Shown here piece by piece: positions 52,546 to 61,902 of a stretch of DNA of 64,000 nt. A model generated the notes under the pieces. The model made no database searches. It worked only from the letters and a program-made list of their open reading frames with translations, and was not told the DNA's origin. A program made the position numbers and the translations under genes. Origin of the DNA: JACMLX01 sp031374935 (GTDB taxonomy: Bacteria > Gemmatimonadota > Gemmatimonadetes > Gemmatimonadales > Gemmatimonadaceae); NCBI GenBank assembly GCA_031374935.1, contig JANMHB010000184.1, positions 62,001 to 126,000 on the forward strand, given 5' to 3'. The first letter of the stretch is position 1. Each line of letters begins with the position of its first letter.

Positions 52546-53055
52546 ATGACCGCACCCGCCAAGCCCTCCGTCGTCGATCGTACCGCGTTCCTGCGCATCG
52601 TGGCGATCTACAAGTTCCTGCAGACGGCGATTCTGGTGGGCCTCGGGCTGGCGACGATGCGGCTCGTTCGGCCGGAGGTGGCCGCCTCGTTCGAGCAATG
52701 GGTGGAGGACCTGCCTGTGGGTTTTGTCCAGCACACCTCCGAGACCTTCCTGCAGTGGATCTCGGGCCCGCAATCGCACCGGGTCGTGTTGCTCGGTGGA
52801 GCACTGTTCGCCTACGCCGGCCTGTTTCTGGTCGAGGCCGTGGGGCTCTGGCTGCAACGGCGCTGGGCCGAATGGCTGACGGTCGTTGCGACCGGCACAC
52901 TCATCCCGCCAGAAATCTACGAGTGCATTACGCACCCGTCGGTGACGCTCTTCATCCTCCTGGCAGTGAATGTCTGCGTGGTCTGGCTGCTGGCCAAGCG
53001 GTTGCAGCATGAACTGGCGATGGATGCCCGCCGGCGCGCAGGGGCGGTCACCTGA
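52546..53055 (+). CDS. DUF2127-type membrane protein
   Basis: This 169-residue inner-membrane protein has four hydrophobic helices (FLRIVAIYKFLQTAILVGLG; VLLGGALFAYAGLFLVEAVG; RWAEWLTVVATGTLIPPEIY; TLFILLAVNVCVVWLLAKRL). The motif RRWAEWLTVVATGTLIPPEIYE is characteristic of DUF2127. Function unknown. The ATG at 52546 is chosen because the frame upstream overlaps the divergent SET gene. Confidence 0.85.
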   Translation: MTAPAKPSVVDRTAFLRIVAIYKFLQTAILVGLGLATMRLVRPEVAASFEQWVEDLPVGFVQHTSETFLQWISGPQSHRVVLLGGALFAYAGLFLVEAVGLWLQRRWAEWLTVVATGTLIPPEIYECITHPSVTLFILLAVNVCVVWLLAKRLQHELAMDARRRAGAVT

Positions 53056-53170
53056 CGCTGTCACGGCGCCTGGGGCGGTCCTCGCGGCGGGTTCGCCGCT
53101 GGCGGGGGAATTCGAGCGCGCCATCGGTCAAACCGCCATCTCGGCGTAAATTGATGTAGCTTCATAGCTT

Positions 53171-54985
53171 ATGACACCACGTCCCACAAGCTCAGAAGCA
53201 CCTGCCGACACCGGTTTTTCCGGCCTCGGCCTCGACTCACGATTGGTTGGCGCATTGGCCGGCCTCGGCTACGAAGAGCCGACCCCGATTCAGCGCGAAG
53301 CGATTCCGCCGCTCCTGGAAGGTCGCGACATCCTTGCGCAGGCCGCGACCGGCACCGGCAAGACGGCGGCGTTTGCGTTGCCGCTGCTGCACCTCGTCGA
53401 CACGTCCGCGCCGGCGCGCTCGCGCACCAAGGCGCTGATCCTCACACCCACGCGCGAACTCGCGATGCAGGTGGCGGAGGCAGTGCACAAGTACGGCAAG
53501 GCGATGGGCATCATCGCCCTGCCGATCTACGGCGGCTCGGCCATGGACACGCAGATCCGTGCGCTGCGTCGTGGTGTGGACGTGGTGGTGGCAACACCTG
53601 GGCGTGCCCTCGATCACATCCGTCGCGGCACGTTGCTGCTCGATAGCGTGAAGATCGTCGTACTCGACGAAGCCGACGAAATGCTGGACATGGGTTTCGC
53701 CGAAGATCTCGAGGCGATTCTCGCTGCCACGCCGAAGGAGCGCCAGACGGCACTTTTCTCGGCCACCGTGGCTCCGCGAATCGCGCAGATTGCGCGCAAG
53801 CACCTGCGCGATCCGCTCACCGTCAAGATCGACAAGGCGAAGGTGGAACCGGGCCAGACGGCCAAGGTGCGGCAGGTGGCCTACATCGTGCCTCGGGCCC
53901 ACAAGATGGCTGCGCTGGGTCGCGTGCTGGACATCGAGCAGCCGCAGTCGGCGATCATCTTCTGTCGTACCCGTACCGAGGTCGACGAGCTGACCGAGAC
54001 CATGAATGCGCGCGGCTATCGCTGCGAAGCGCTGCATGGCGGCCTGAGCCAGGACCAGCGGGATCGCGTGATGAAGAAATTCCGCGCCGAGAAGACTGAC
54101 CTGCTGGTGGCCACCGATGTGGCGGCACGCGGGCTGGATATTCAGCACGTGTCACATGTCGTGAACTACGACGTGCCCACATCCACCGAAGCGTATGTGC
54201 ATCGCATTGGCCGGACGGGGCGCGCCGGTCGTGAAGGGGTCGCGATCTCGCTGGCGGAGCCGCGTGAACATCGCATGCTGCGCAACATCGAGCTGGCCAC
54301 GAAGTCGAAGATCGAGATCGCGACGGTGCCGACGGTGGCCGACCTGCGCACGCGGCGCCTCGAGCTGACGAAGGCGTCGCTGCGTGAAGGGATTCTGGCT
54401 GGCGACCTGGATGCGTTCCGCAGCATCGTGGAAGCACTGGCCGAAGAATTCGATGTGATGGACGTTGCTGCGGCAGCGGTGAAGCAGCTGGAACTGCGTG
54501 ATGGTGGCAGTGCCGATGAGAAGGAAATCCCGGCTGTTGAACCGCGCCGTGATCGTCCGAGCAGCAGTGATCGCCCGGGTCCGCCGTCACGAGGCGATCG
54601 GCCGGAACGCACGTCGACACGGTTCGAACGCGCGGATCGCCCGCGCCCGGAACGCAGCGCCGACCGTCCGACGGATCGTCCTGACCGTCCGTCGCGTCCA
54701 CCGGCCGAGAGCGAGCGTCCGGCACGACCGTCACGCAAGCCGCAGTGGGACGTCGCGCGCCTCTATGTCGGCGCCGGTCGCCTCGCGCGCGTTCGGCCTG
54801 GTGACCTCGTTGGTGCGATTGCCAACGAGCTGCAGCTCGACGCGAGCGTGGTTGGTGCGATCCAGATTCAGGACAAGTTCTCGATCGTCGAAGTGCCGGA
54901 CGAGATCGCCGACGACATCATCGACGCCCTGCGCAACACGACGATCAAGGGCAAGCGCGTGATCGTGCGTCGGGATCGGGACTGA
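53171..54985 (+). CDS. deaD: DEAD-box RNA helicase
   Basis: This 604-residue helicase has Q motif EEPTPIQREAIPPLL, Walker A AATGTGKTAAFA, PTREL, DEADEMLDMGF, SAT and HRIGRTGRAGR. A linker of about 75 residues rich in Arg, Asp, Pro and Ser (about 455-525) leads to a C-terminal DbpA-type RNA-binding domain (YVGAGRLARVRPGDLVGAI through VIVRRDRD). This resembles DeaD/CsdA, which acts in ribosome assembly and cold RNA unfolding. Confidence 0.93.
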   Translation: MTPRPTSSEAPADTGFSGLGLDSRLVGALAGLGYEEPTPIQREAIPPLLEGRDILAQAATGTGKTAAFALPLLHLVDTSAPARSRTKALILTPTRELAMQVAEAVHKYGKAMGIIALPIYGGSAMDTQIRALRRGVDVVVATPGRALDHIRRGTLLLDSVKIVVLDEADEMLDMGFAEDLEAILAATPKERQTALFSATVAPRIAQIARKHLRDPLTVKIDKAKVEPGQTAKVRQVAYIVPRAHKMAALGRVLDIEQPQSAIIFCRTRTEVDELTETMNARGYRCEALHGGLSQDQRDRVMKKFRAEKTDLLVATDVAARGLDIQHVSHVVNYDVPTSTEAYVHRIGRTGRAGREGVAISLAEPREHRMLRNIELATKSKIEIATVPTVADLRTRRLELTKASLREGILAGDLDAFRSIVEALAEEFDVMDVAAAAVKQLELRDGGSADEKEIPAVEPRRDRPSSSDRPGPPSRGDRPERTSTRFERADRPRPERSADRPTDRPDRPSRPPAESERPARPSRKPQWDVARLYVGAGRLARVRPGDLVGAIANELQLDASVVGAIQIQDKFSIVEVPDEIADDIIDALRNTTIKGKRVIVRRDRD

Positions 54986-54995
54986 CGCGTTCTTG

Positions 54996-55047
54996 CCGGT
55001 GCCGTATTGCCTGGACGGCGTAACGCGGTTCAGGCAATGCGCACCGG
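54996..55047. terminator. Long interrupted hairpin between convergent deaD and lgt
   Basis: ccggtgc...attgcctg pairs with caggcaat...gcaccgg (7 plus 8 base pairs with a small internal loop) around a 17-base loop. It fills the gap between the convergent stops, where a bidirectional terminator is expected. No T tract flanks it. Confidence 0.5.
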
Positions 55048-55056
55048 ACTTCGCGG

Positions 55057-55890
55057 CTACGCTGTTGCGGCAGTCCCAAGCATCGGCTTCGGCGTCTGCG
55101 GTGGCTGACGGTACACCCAGGTTGCCACCGCGATGCCGCCAATGATCATCAGGCTCGAAAGCAGCTGGCCCATGGTGATGCCGCCGGCGAGAAAGCCGAG
55201 TTGCGCGTCGGGCTGTCGCGTCAATTCGATCAGCGACCGGATGATCCCGTAGCCGATCAGGAATGCCGTGCCTCCCACACCGGGACGCCACCAGCCTTCA
55301 CGACGCGCCTTCGCTTCCAGCCACCAGAGGAATGTGCCGAGGATGACGCCTTCGCCGAGGCACTCGTAGAGCTGTGAGGGATGCCGCGGGATCTGCTGCG
55401 GGTCGGTGGGGAAGACCATCGCCCACGGCACGTCGGACGCCCGCCCGTACAACTCGGCATTGATGAAGTTGCCGATGCGGCCGAACGCGAGCCCGGGTGT
55501 CGCGCACAGTGCCAGCGTGTCGGTGAGCGTCATGATCGGCACCTTGTAGTGCCGCGCCGTCCAGATGCAGGCGAGGATCATCCCGGCGGCTGCGCCGTGG
55601 AATGACAGGCCGCCATTCCAGACCTTGAGCCAGTCGAGGCCCGTGAGCAGGCTCCGGTCATAGACCAGCACATACATCGCGCGGGCGCCGAGCAGCATGC
55701 CGATGAACATCGCGGTGAGGAAGGTGTCGAGGCCCTCCTGCGTCAGCGGCAGCGTGCCCTGCTTCATGCGGACCTTGCAGAGCCGGCCGGCCACGATGTA
55801 GCCGAGCACGTACATCATGCCGTACCAGCGGACGCGGAGCGGGCCGATGTGGATGATGTCGGGGGAGATGGTCGGGTAGGGCCAGGTCAT
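55057..55890 (-). CDS. lgt: Prolipoprotein diacylglyceryl transferase
   Basis: This 277-residue inner-membrane enzyme transfers diacylglyceryl from phosphatidylglycerol to lipobox Cys, the first step of lipoprotein maturation. The signature GLAFGRIGNFINAELYGR is complete, along with HPSQLYE and WNGGLSFHGAAAG, and seven or so membrane helices. The ATG at 55890 is the natural start (MTWPYPTISPDIIHIG). The many lipoproteins in this window would be its substrates. Confidence 0.95.
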   Translation of the reverse strand: MTWPYPTISPDIIHIGPLRVRWYGMMYVLGYIVAGRLCKVRMKQGTLPLTQEGLDTFLTAMFIGMLLGARAMYVLVYDRSLLTGLDWLKVWNGGLSFHGAAAGMILACIWTARHYKVPIMTLTDTLALCATPGLAFGRIGNFINAELYGRASDVPWAMVFPTDPQQIPRHPSQLYECLGEGVILGTFLWWLEAKARREGWWRPGVGGTAFLIGYGIIRSLIELTRQPDAQLGFLAGGITMGQLLSSLMIIGGIAVATWVYRQPPQTPKPMLGTAATA

Positions 55891-56000
55891 GGATTCAAAG
55901 ATAAGTGCAACGGCAGACTTCACGCCGGGGGGCTCCGGCGTCGCACTGCCCATCAGGCCATGTCCAGGGCGTAGTTCGCCCGGGGCCTGACCCGCTCGGA

Positions 56001-57185
56001 TCAGAATCCAAGGCTGAGCGAGGTCACCAGCACACCGTTGGTTCGCGTCGGTGTCCCGGCCGCGCGCGGATAGAGCGGGGCGTCGGCGCGAATGCTCCGA
56101 AGCTCGGAACGCCAGCGCACGTCGGTATCGATCGCCACGTCCAGTCCGGCCGAGACACCGTTGGCGACGAAGCCGTTCGGCGCGTTGGTGGTGATGATCA
56201 CTTGATCCGGATCCGCGTACCGCTCGACGCGCGCCGTGAACGCGATGCGCGTCGTCAGCGGGTGCCGCACGATGGCGACCAGTCCATACCAATCCGCGCG
56301 GCCCTGCTGTCCGGCATCGATCTGTGCCTGCCATTCCGTACCGCTGGCGACCGTGCCTTTGGCCATCACCTGATGGAAGCTGCGCACGACACCAGTGGCG
56401 CCGGTCGGCCGCTCATTGCCGAAGAAGTTCCCGTAGGAGACGGTGAGCGCGGGCGTCACGGCGTAGTCGACGCGCGCGCCGACCGCCTTGCTGCGATTGT
56501 TCTCGGCGATGTTCTGCCACCCGTTGGTCAGGTGCAGCTGCGCGGTCAGCTTCGGCGTCGGAGACCAGGTGAGCTTCGCGCCGGAGAGGTAGTACGGCGA
56601 GTAGTCGGCGACGAGCGAGCGGGTGTACGTCGGATTCCCGGCGGAGGTCCAGCCCTCGAGCCCGAGATGGCTGTAATAGATGCCACCGTCGAGCCAGAGA
56701 TGATCGGTGAGCTTCACGCCGACCACGCCTTCCTGAATGAATCGGGAAACGTCCGGACCGCTGGTAGCGCCAACGCGCGGTTCGGCGGCGTAGTTCGCCT
56801 GCACCGAGGTGCCGGCTTGCAGCGCGATGCGCGCGCGAACCTTCGGTCGTGTGACAGTCACACCGATCCACGCCAGATTCACGTTCGCCTCATCGTGGCG
56901 CACTGGCTGGGTGGTGTAGCGCCGCTCTCCGTCTGCTGGTCGCGTGAAATCGTACGCATAGTACGTGTCGATGAAGCCATTGAGCCGGATCGTCGTCGTA
57001 TCCGTTGCTTGCGCGTCAACGGCAAGGGCACCGCATGTGCTCGCGCAGAGAGCGAGCATGCCGGAGGCGATGATCCTGCACAAGGTCGCGGCAGCTTGCT
57101 CAAGCACGAGAAGGGAACACACGCGCGGTAAGGCTCCACGAGTACGCGACGCCACACCCCGTGTGTCACGGCTCACTCGCGACAT
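56001..57185 (-). CDS. Outer-membrane beta-barrel protein (BBP2/DUF1597-like)
   Basis: This is a protein of up to 394 residues. A hydrophobic signal region ends LAVDAQ; the exact start (57185, or 57059 at MLALCASTCG) is uncertain. The mature part begins IRLNGFIDTYYAYDFTRP and is made of amphipathic strands (LWLDGGIYYSHLGLEGWT, LTAQLHLTNGWQNIAENN, TRIAFTARVERYADP) with a C-terminal Phe (LSLGF), as expected for BamA recognition. The family is an outer-membrane porin-like barrel of unknown substrate. It lies five bases after the DUF6702-like gene in a likely operon. Confidence 0.85.
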   Translation of the reverse strand: MSRVSRDTRGVASRTRGALPRVCSLLVLEQAAATLCRIIASGMLALCASTCGALAVDAQATDTTTIRLNGFIDTYYAYDFTRPADGERRYTTQPVRHDEANVNLAWIGVTVTRPKVRARIALQAGTSVQANYAAEPRVGATSGPDVSRFIQEGVVGVKLTDHLWLDGGIYYSHLGLEGWTSAGNPTYTRSLVADYSPYYLSGAKLTWSPTPKLTAQLHLTNGWQNIAENNRSKAVGARVDYAVTPALTVSYGNFFGNERPTGATGVVRSFHQVMAKGTVASGTEWQAQIDAGQQGRADWYGLVAIVRHPLTTRIAFTARVERYADPDQVIITTNAPNGFVANGVSAGLDVAIDTDVRWRSELRSIRADAPLYPRAAGTPTRTNGVLVTSLSLGF

Positions 57186-57190
57186 GCCGG

Positions 57191-57706
57191 TCAGAACCGG
57201 AACACCTGATCCGCCTTCGATCCGCCAGAGTAGAACAGCGTCGCTTCCTTGCCGCTGGCGATGTGCTTGACCTTGACGATGTTCTGCTGATCATCGAACA
57301 GTTCGAACAGTGCCGCATTGTGCATCGACACGGCGGTGATCGGCGTGACCGACGTCCATGTCACGACGTACGACCACATGTCCTTGTCCTGCGAACTGCT
57401 GACCACCACCGGCGCCAGTTGACGGCCGTTGACGGTCACCGGAAACTGTGCCGCGAGATAGGCCGAGAACGCGGCGTCGCCCTGCGGCGAATTCAACGTG
57501 ATCGATGCCGCGCGAGACCGCTCGATCAGGGCACGCGTGACATCATCACTGAACACGCGGATCTGGGCCGAGATGACCGTCGGTTCGACGGCCATTCGGG
57601 TGTACGACACATGGAAGTCATGCCGGTCGCGCACGGCCGCCGCGCTGGCGGGAGCGGTCGACCCGACCACCCCCGCCAGCAACAGTGAAGCCAGCCAGCC
57701 GAGCAT
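57191..57706 (-). CDS. DUF6702-like small exported protein
   Basis: This 171-residue protein has a signal peptide (MLGWLASLLLAGVVGSTAPASA) from the ATG at 57706, which overlaps the stop of the M1 peptidase gene (ATGA). The mature part begins RHDFHVSYTRM and shows an Ig-like all-beta pattern, then KVKHIASGKEATLFYSGG at the end. This matches the DUF6702 family as I recall it, which occurs beside M1 peptidases and HupE-like proteins. Function unknown. Confidence 0.75.
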   Translation of the reverse strand: MLGWLASLLLAGVVGSTAPASAAAVRDRHDFHVSYTRMAVEPTVISAQIRVFSDDVTRALIERSRAASITLNSPQGDAAFSAYLAAQFPVTVNGRQLAPVVVSSSQDKDMWSYVVTWTSVTPITAVSMHNAALFELFDDQQNIVKVKHIASGKEATLFYSGGSKADQVFRF

Positions 57707-59790
57707 CACGGGATCGCGGCCGCCGGTCGCGACCACTTGTTGTTGTCGCGATTGATGTCGGCCAACGCATTGTCCGGGTCCAGCTCCACCGACTGCAACT
57801 CCTTCTGCGAGAAGCGGCCGTACTCGAACTTCTTCTCGTTGGTGCGCCAGATGGACACCGGCAGCTTCACCCGCTCCTTGCTGCCGTCGGTAAAGGTGAA
57901 CTCCATGATCACCGGCATCACCAGGCCACCCTTGTTCTCGAGCGTCACGCGGTTGTAGAACCGGCCACGGGCACTCATGCCAAGCGAATCCGCGGACTGC
58001 GTCTCCACCGGACCGAGTCCCTGATCATTGGCGTGGGTGCTGTAGAACCAGCCGCGCCAGAACCAGTTCAGGTTGTCGCCACTGGCCTGCATCATGCTCC
58101 GGAAGAAGTCCGCCGGCTGCGGATGCTTGAATATCCAGGCCGCCGAGTACTCACGGAACGCTGCGTCGAAGTTGGCCGGCCCGAGCACCTGTTCACGCAG
58201 AATGAACAGGCCTGATGCGGGCTTGGTGTAGCCGTTCGGACCGAAGCCTCTGTGGATCAGGTCCGACTCGGTCATCAGCGGCACCTGATCGGTGTTCTTC
58301 ATGTAGCCGACGATGTTCGCCGCCACCATCGGCAGGCGCACCTTCGGCCAGGTCTGGTCGAACTCCACCGACGCCATGCCTTCCAGGTAGCTGTTCAGCC
58401 CCTCGTCCATCCAGGTCCACTTCCGCTCGTCGCTGGCGACGATCATCGGAAACCAGTTGTGACCGACCTCGTGAATGGTCACCGCCACCAGGCCGTAGCC
58501 GACGCTCTTCAGCACCGTGGCATTGGCATTTGCCGGCGGCCGCGCACCGCAGAACGCGATCATCGGGTACTCCATGCCACCGACGATGCCGTGGATGTTG
58601 CTCGCCTTCGGGTATGGATACTCGAAGGCCAGCTTGCCATAGGTGCGCATCGTCTGCGCAATCGCCTTGGTGCTCAGTGAATCCCAGACGCCAAGTGCCT
58701 CACGCGGATAGAGTGAGTGCATCTCGATCGGCTTCGACGTTGGCGTGTAGCGAAAGCCCGCGGCGTCCCAGATGAAACCGGGCGACGAGGCCCAGGCGAA
58801 GTCGCGGACGTTCTCGGCCTTGAAACGCCAGGTGAACGGCTGCGATCCCGCGGGGCGCGACGCCGGCGTGTTCACCTCGTCCTTGGTGATGATGTAGACC
58901 TGGGTTTCCGAGGTCATCGCCCGCGTCAGGCGCTCTCTCTGCGTGGCGGTGAGCACCTCGGCCGGATTCATCAGCACGCCGGTGCTCTGCACGATGTGAT
59001 TGTGCGGCACGGTGATGCTGACGTCGTAGTTGCCGAAGTTCAGGTAGAACTCGCCTTGGCCGAAGAACTGGTCGTTCTGCCACCCGACGACGTCGTCATA
59101 CACGGCCGCACGCGGAAACCACTGTGCCGCGAGGTACTCGGTGCCGTCCTGCAACTTCTCTCGCGCGCCACGACCGTTGCGGCTCGCGAACGACTCGGGC
59201 ATCACGTAGCTCCAGTCGATCTCGATGTCCTGCGCACCGCCGCTCACCAGTGGTGAAGACAGCGGCACCTTCATCTGCGTACCCTGCAGCACGTAGGCGG
59301 CATCGGTCTTCTGGCCACTCTTCGAGACCAGCTGCACCCGCGTGATGCTGTAGCCCTTCGTGTCCAGGCGCGCGTTGATGAATTCTGCGGCGCGGGCCGA
59401 GATGCTCTTCGGCAGCGCCGACGCTCCGATCATCGCTTCGCTGACACTCGGGTTGTCGATGTTCTGGTCGAGCTGGAACCAGACATAGCCCAGCGCGTCC
59501 GGCGAGTTGTTGCGATACGTCACCCGCTCACTGCCGGTGACCGTGTGCGTGGTGGTGTCGAGGCCCACGCGGATCACGTAGTCCACCCGCTGTTGCCAGT
59601 ACTTCGGCCCCGGCTTGCCGTTGGCGGCGCGGGTCTCGTTGGGGGCGGGCCACTGATCGAGCACACGGAACATCGACTGGTTGGTGCGACCGACGGTATC
59701 GGGGTGCAGCCACTGCTGGGCGCCGAGCGGCGCCGTCGCGACGAGTGCCAGCGCGGCGAGGGACCGGCGGCAGACGAACGGGAAGGTCAT
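57706..59790 (-). CDS. Exported M1-family zinc metallopeptidase
   Basis: This 694-residue protein has a signal peptide ending APLGAQ. The zinc site is HEVGHNWFPMIVAS followed 18 residues later by the Glu in WMDEGLNSYLEG (HExxH-x18-E). The upstream exopeptidase motif position reads IHGIVGGMEYP (GxMEN variant). An N-terminal beta sandwich precedes the catalytic domain. It probably acts in the periplasm or at the surface. The next gene downstream overlaps its stop. Confidence 0.92.
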   Translation of the reverse strand: MTFPFVCRRSLAALALVATAPLGAQQWLHPDTVGRTNQSMFRVLDQWPAPNETRAANGKPGPKYWQQRVDYVIRVGLDTTTHTVTGSERVTYRNNSPDALGYVWFQLDQNIDNPSVSEAMIGASALPKSISARAAEFINARLDTKGYSITRVQLVSKSGQKTDAAYVLQGTQMKVPLSSPLVSGGAQDIEIDWSYVMPESFASRNGRGAREKLQDGTEYLAAQWFPRAAVYDDVVGWQNDQFFGQGEFYLNFGNYDVSITVPHNHIVQSTGVLMNPAEVLTATQRERLTRAMTSETQVYIITKDEVNTPASRPAGSQPFTWRFKAENVRDFAWASSPGFIWDAAGFRYTPTSKPIEMHSLYPREALGVWDSLSTKAIAQTMRTYGKLAFEYPYPKASNIHGIVGGMEYPMIAFCGARPPANANATVLKSVGYGLVAVTIHEVGHNWFPMIVASDERKWTWMDEGLNSYLEGMASVEFDQTWPKVRLPMVAANIVGYMKNTDQVPLMTESDLIHRGFGPNGYTKPASGLFILREQVLGPANFDAAFREYSAAWIFKHPQPADFFRSMMQASGDNLNWFWRGWFYSTHANDQGLGPVETQSADSLGMSARGRFYNRVTLENKGGLVMPVIMEFTFTDGSKERVKLPVSIWRTNEKKFEYGRFSQKELQSVELDPDNALADINRDNNKWSRPAAAIP

Positions 59791-60003
59791 TGGTAAGGCG
59801 GTCTGAAGGTGTGTCGTGCGTCGGCCAAATCTACGGCTGCGCGTCGGCGAAGTTCCGGCGATGGTGCCGGTTCACAGTCTCCGAACATTCCGGAGCTCCC
59901 AATCGGCACCAGCCCGAAACGGACCGCCAGAACGCCGGTGAGCGGCGGCGAGCGAAGGGTCTGAGACTCAGTCCATGGGGCCCGGCGAGGGCTCCCTCGT
60001 ACG

Positions 60004-60078
60004 GCTCCTTGGTGCTCCTTGGTACAACTCCTTGGTACAGCTCCTTGGGGCGGCTCCTTGGGGCGGCTCCTTGGGGCG
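60004..60078 (-). repeat. 13-bp tandem repeat containing Shine-Dalgarno-like cores
   Basis: On the plus strand the unit is gctccttggggcg: a 10-base unit at 60004, then 13-base units at 60014, 60027, 60040, 60053 and 60066; the last three are identical and the earlier ones end in taca. On the minus strand each unit carries ccaaggagc, so six consecutive aaggag cores occur. It lies past the 3' end of the HupE-like gene and upstream of the M1 peptidase gene, both on the minus strand. Confidence 0.9.
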
Positions 60079-60125
60079 GCGTCCGGGCGGTCCGTTCCGT
60101 GTTTGCTGCCGGCTGTGCCGTTCGG

Positions 60126-60725
60126 TCAGAGCCGGGCGAGCAGCATCTGGGTGGCACACCCGAAGGTGATCCCACTGGCGACAAGGACGTACCCGCGCCG
60201 GTCGAACAGTCGCCATGTCAGCACCACCCCGGCCACTGCCAGGATGCCGAGCACGACGATCTGGGCCAGCTCGATCCCCACGTTGAAGGCCAGGAGCGGC
60301 ACCAGCAACGACTCTTCGGTGCCAAGCAGCCCGCGCAACACCGACGAGAACCCCAGCCCGTGGATGAGGCCGAAAACCAGCGCCATCACATACCTCGGCC
60401 ACAACTGCGTGGAATCCACCGGGGGCGGGTCATTGGCACGACGACCCTGCCGCCAGGTCCAGAGATTCACGATGCTGGTGACGATGATCGTCGCCGGAAT
60501 CAGCGCCTCGACCGCCTTCGCATTCACCTGTACCACGTTCAGCGTGGCGAGCGCGAGGGTGAGCGAGTGCCCGATCGTGAACGCCGTGATCAGGATCAGG
60601 AGCGGGCGCCACTTGCCGAGCTCGTGTGCAAGGATCAGGGTCGCAAGAAACAGCAGATGATCGGCGGCATCGAGGGTGAGGATGTGGCGCAGACCGAGTT
60701 CCAGAAAACTGCCGAATGACGACAT
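60126..60725 (-). CDS. HupE/UreJ-family membrane protein
   Basis: This 199-residue protein has about six membrane helices. HILTLDAADHLLFLATLIL and ITAFTIGHSLTLALATLNV at the N terminus and ALVFGLIHGLGFSSVL in the middle give the His-rich helices typical of HupE/UreJ (D/H-DHLLF and GxxHGLGF). Family members are thought to move Ni or other metal ions; here no urease or hydrogenase is adjacent, and the neighbours are an M1 peptidase and a DUF6702-like protein. Confidence 0.88.
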   Translation of the reverse strand: MSSFGSFLELGLRHILTLDAADHLLFLATLILAHELGKWRPLLILITAFTIGHSLTLALATLNVVQVNAKAVEALIPATIIVTSIVNLWTWRQGRRANDPPPVDSTQLWPRYVMALVFGLIHGLGFSSVLRGLLGTEESLLVPLLAFNVGIELAQIVVLGILAVAGVVLTWRLFDRRGYVLVASGITFGCATQMLLARL

Positions 60726-60893
60726 GCGCTGAGGTGAGAGGGCGTGGTGAGCCGAGGCGGCGTAGGCAAGCTAGGCAGTGCAGCAATCGGGCCTGATCAG
60801 CCGGCGTGCATCGGCCGCCAAACGAGAGAGCGCCGGCGGGCACGAGGCCGACCGGCGCTATCGAACTGCGGCGAGGTCTGCTGGAGCGGCCGA

Positions 60894-61853
60894 CTATCGC
60901 GGCCAGCCACCCCACCGGAATCCGCCCTGGTTGTCCACCCACGGCACCACCCACGGTATCCCGAACCCGACCATCGCCGGCGTGACGAGATAGTTCGTCG
61001 GCCATTCGAAGCCGTAATTCACTCCCCAAGTCCCGGCCCACGGCCCCCCTTCACCCAGATAGGGCCACGCCACGCTGAGCAGCGTCGGAACACCCTGCAG
61101 ACGTCGCAGACCACGGAGCGCGTCCTGCCGCCGCCATTGAATCTCTTTGGGTGTGAAGACTGTCATCGGGGCTGCCGCGAGGAGGCCGGATTCGCCACGT
61201 TCGGCCAGCCAGGCCACCACCAGCGCCCGATCCAGCTCGGCGGTCGCCTCGACGACAGCCGGAGTGGAGAGCGCCGTCTCCTGTTCGAGTTCCGACGTCT
61301 CGAAACTCAGCGGTCGATACTCCGTCAGCCGTCGCCGCACTTCAGCCGGAAACAGCGTCGTGTCCAGCTGGACGATGAAATTCACGACGCGCGCTGGCTT
61401 CCGGTACGACTTGAGATCGGTCTCGATGTACGAGAATGCATCGCTCCGGGTGAAGTCGATCAGCGCATCCGACTTCCGGTCCACACCCTTGTCGCAGGCG
61501 TAGTCGGCATGCATCAGCAGGCGACGCCCATCGGCCGACCACCGGCCACGCTCGACGCCCACGCACCCGTTGCGCGAATAGAGCTTTTCGACGCCCGAGG
61601 CATCGATCTGCGCACGCGACACGACCGAGTCGCCGGTGACAGTCAGGAATTCAACCTGCTCGGCGGAATCAGTCGGAACGACGCACACCATCGGCCCGAT
61701 CATGCCGGACGAGGACGTCGACCAACAACCGAGGAACGGGCTCCACCGCGACCGGGGAGTCTCAGCGGCAGCTGTCGACTGCGCACACAGCTGCGACGAC
61801 AGCAAGAGGCCGGCGCCCAACACGACCAGAGACGGCAAATGACGGTGACGCAT
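60894..61853 (-). CDS. Exported protein of unknown function, paralogue of the 61903 gene
   Basis: This 319-residue protein has a signal peptide (LVVLGAGLLLSSQLCAQ). The mature N-terminal domain has WSPFLGCWSTSSSG, VCVVPT, LTVTGDSVVSRAQIDASG, NGCVGVERGRWSADGRRLLM and a Cys in YACDKG. These same elements recur in order in the next gene, so the two are diverged duplicates. A Trp/Gly-rich tail (GWP repeats) follows. I do not recognise a characterised family. Confidence 0.75.
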   Translation of the reverse strand: MRHRHLPSLVVLGAGLLLSSQLCAQSTAAAETPRSRWSPFLGCWSTSSSGMIGPMVCVVPTDSAEQVEFLTVTGDSVVSRAQIDASGVEKLYSRNGCVGVERGRWSADGRRLLMHADYACDKGVDRKSDALIDFTRSDAFSYIETDLKSYRKPARVVNFIVQLDTTLFPAEVRRRLTEYRPLSFETSELEQETALSTPAVVEATAELDRALVVAWLAERGESGLLAAAPMTVFTPKEIQWRRQDALRGLRRLQGVPTLLSVAWPYLGEGGPWAGTWGVNYGFEWPTNYLVTPAMVGFGIPWVVPWVDNQGGFRWGGWPR

Positions 61854-61902
61854 GCGGTGCTCAGGGAGCGAGGGTTATCCGTCCAGCAGAGACTGAAACG
61901 AC

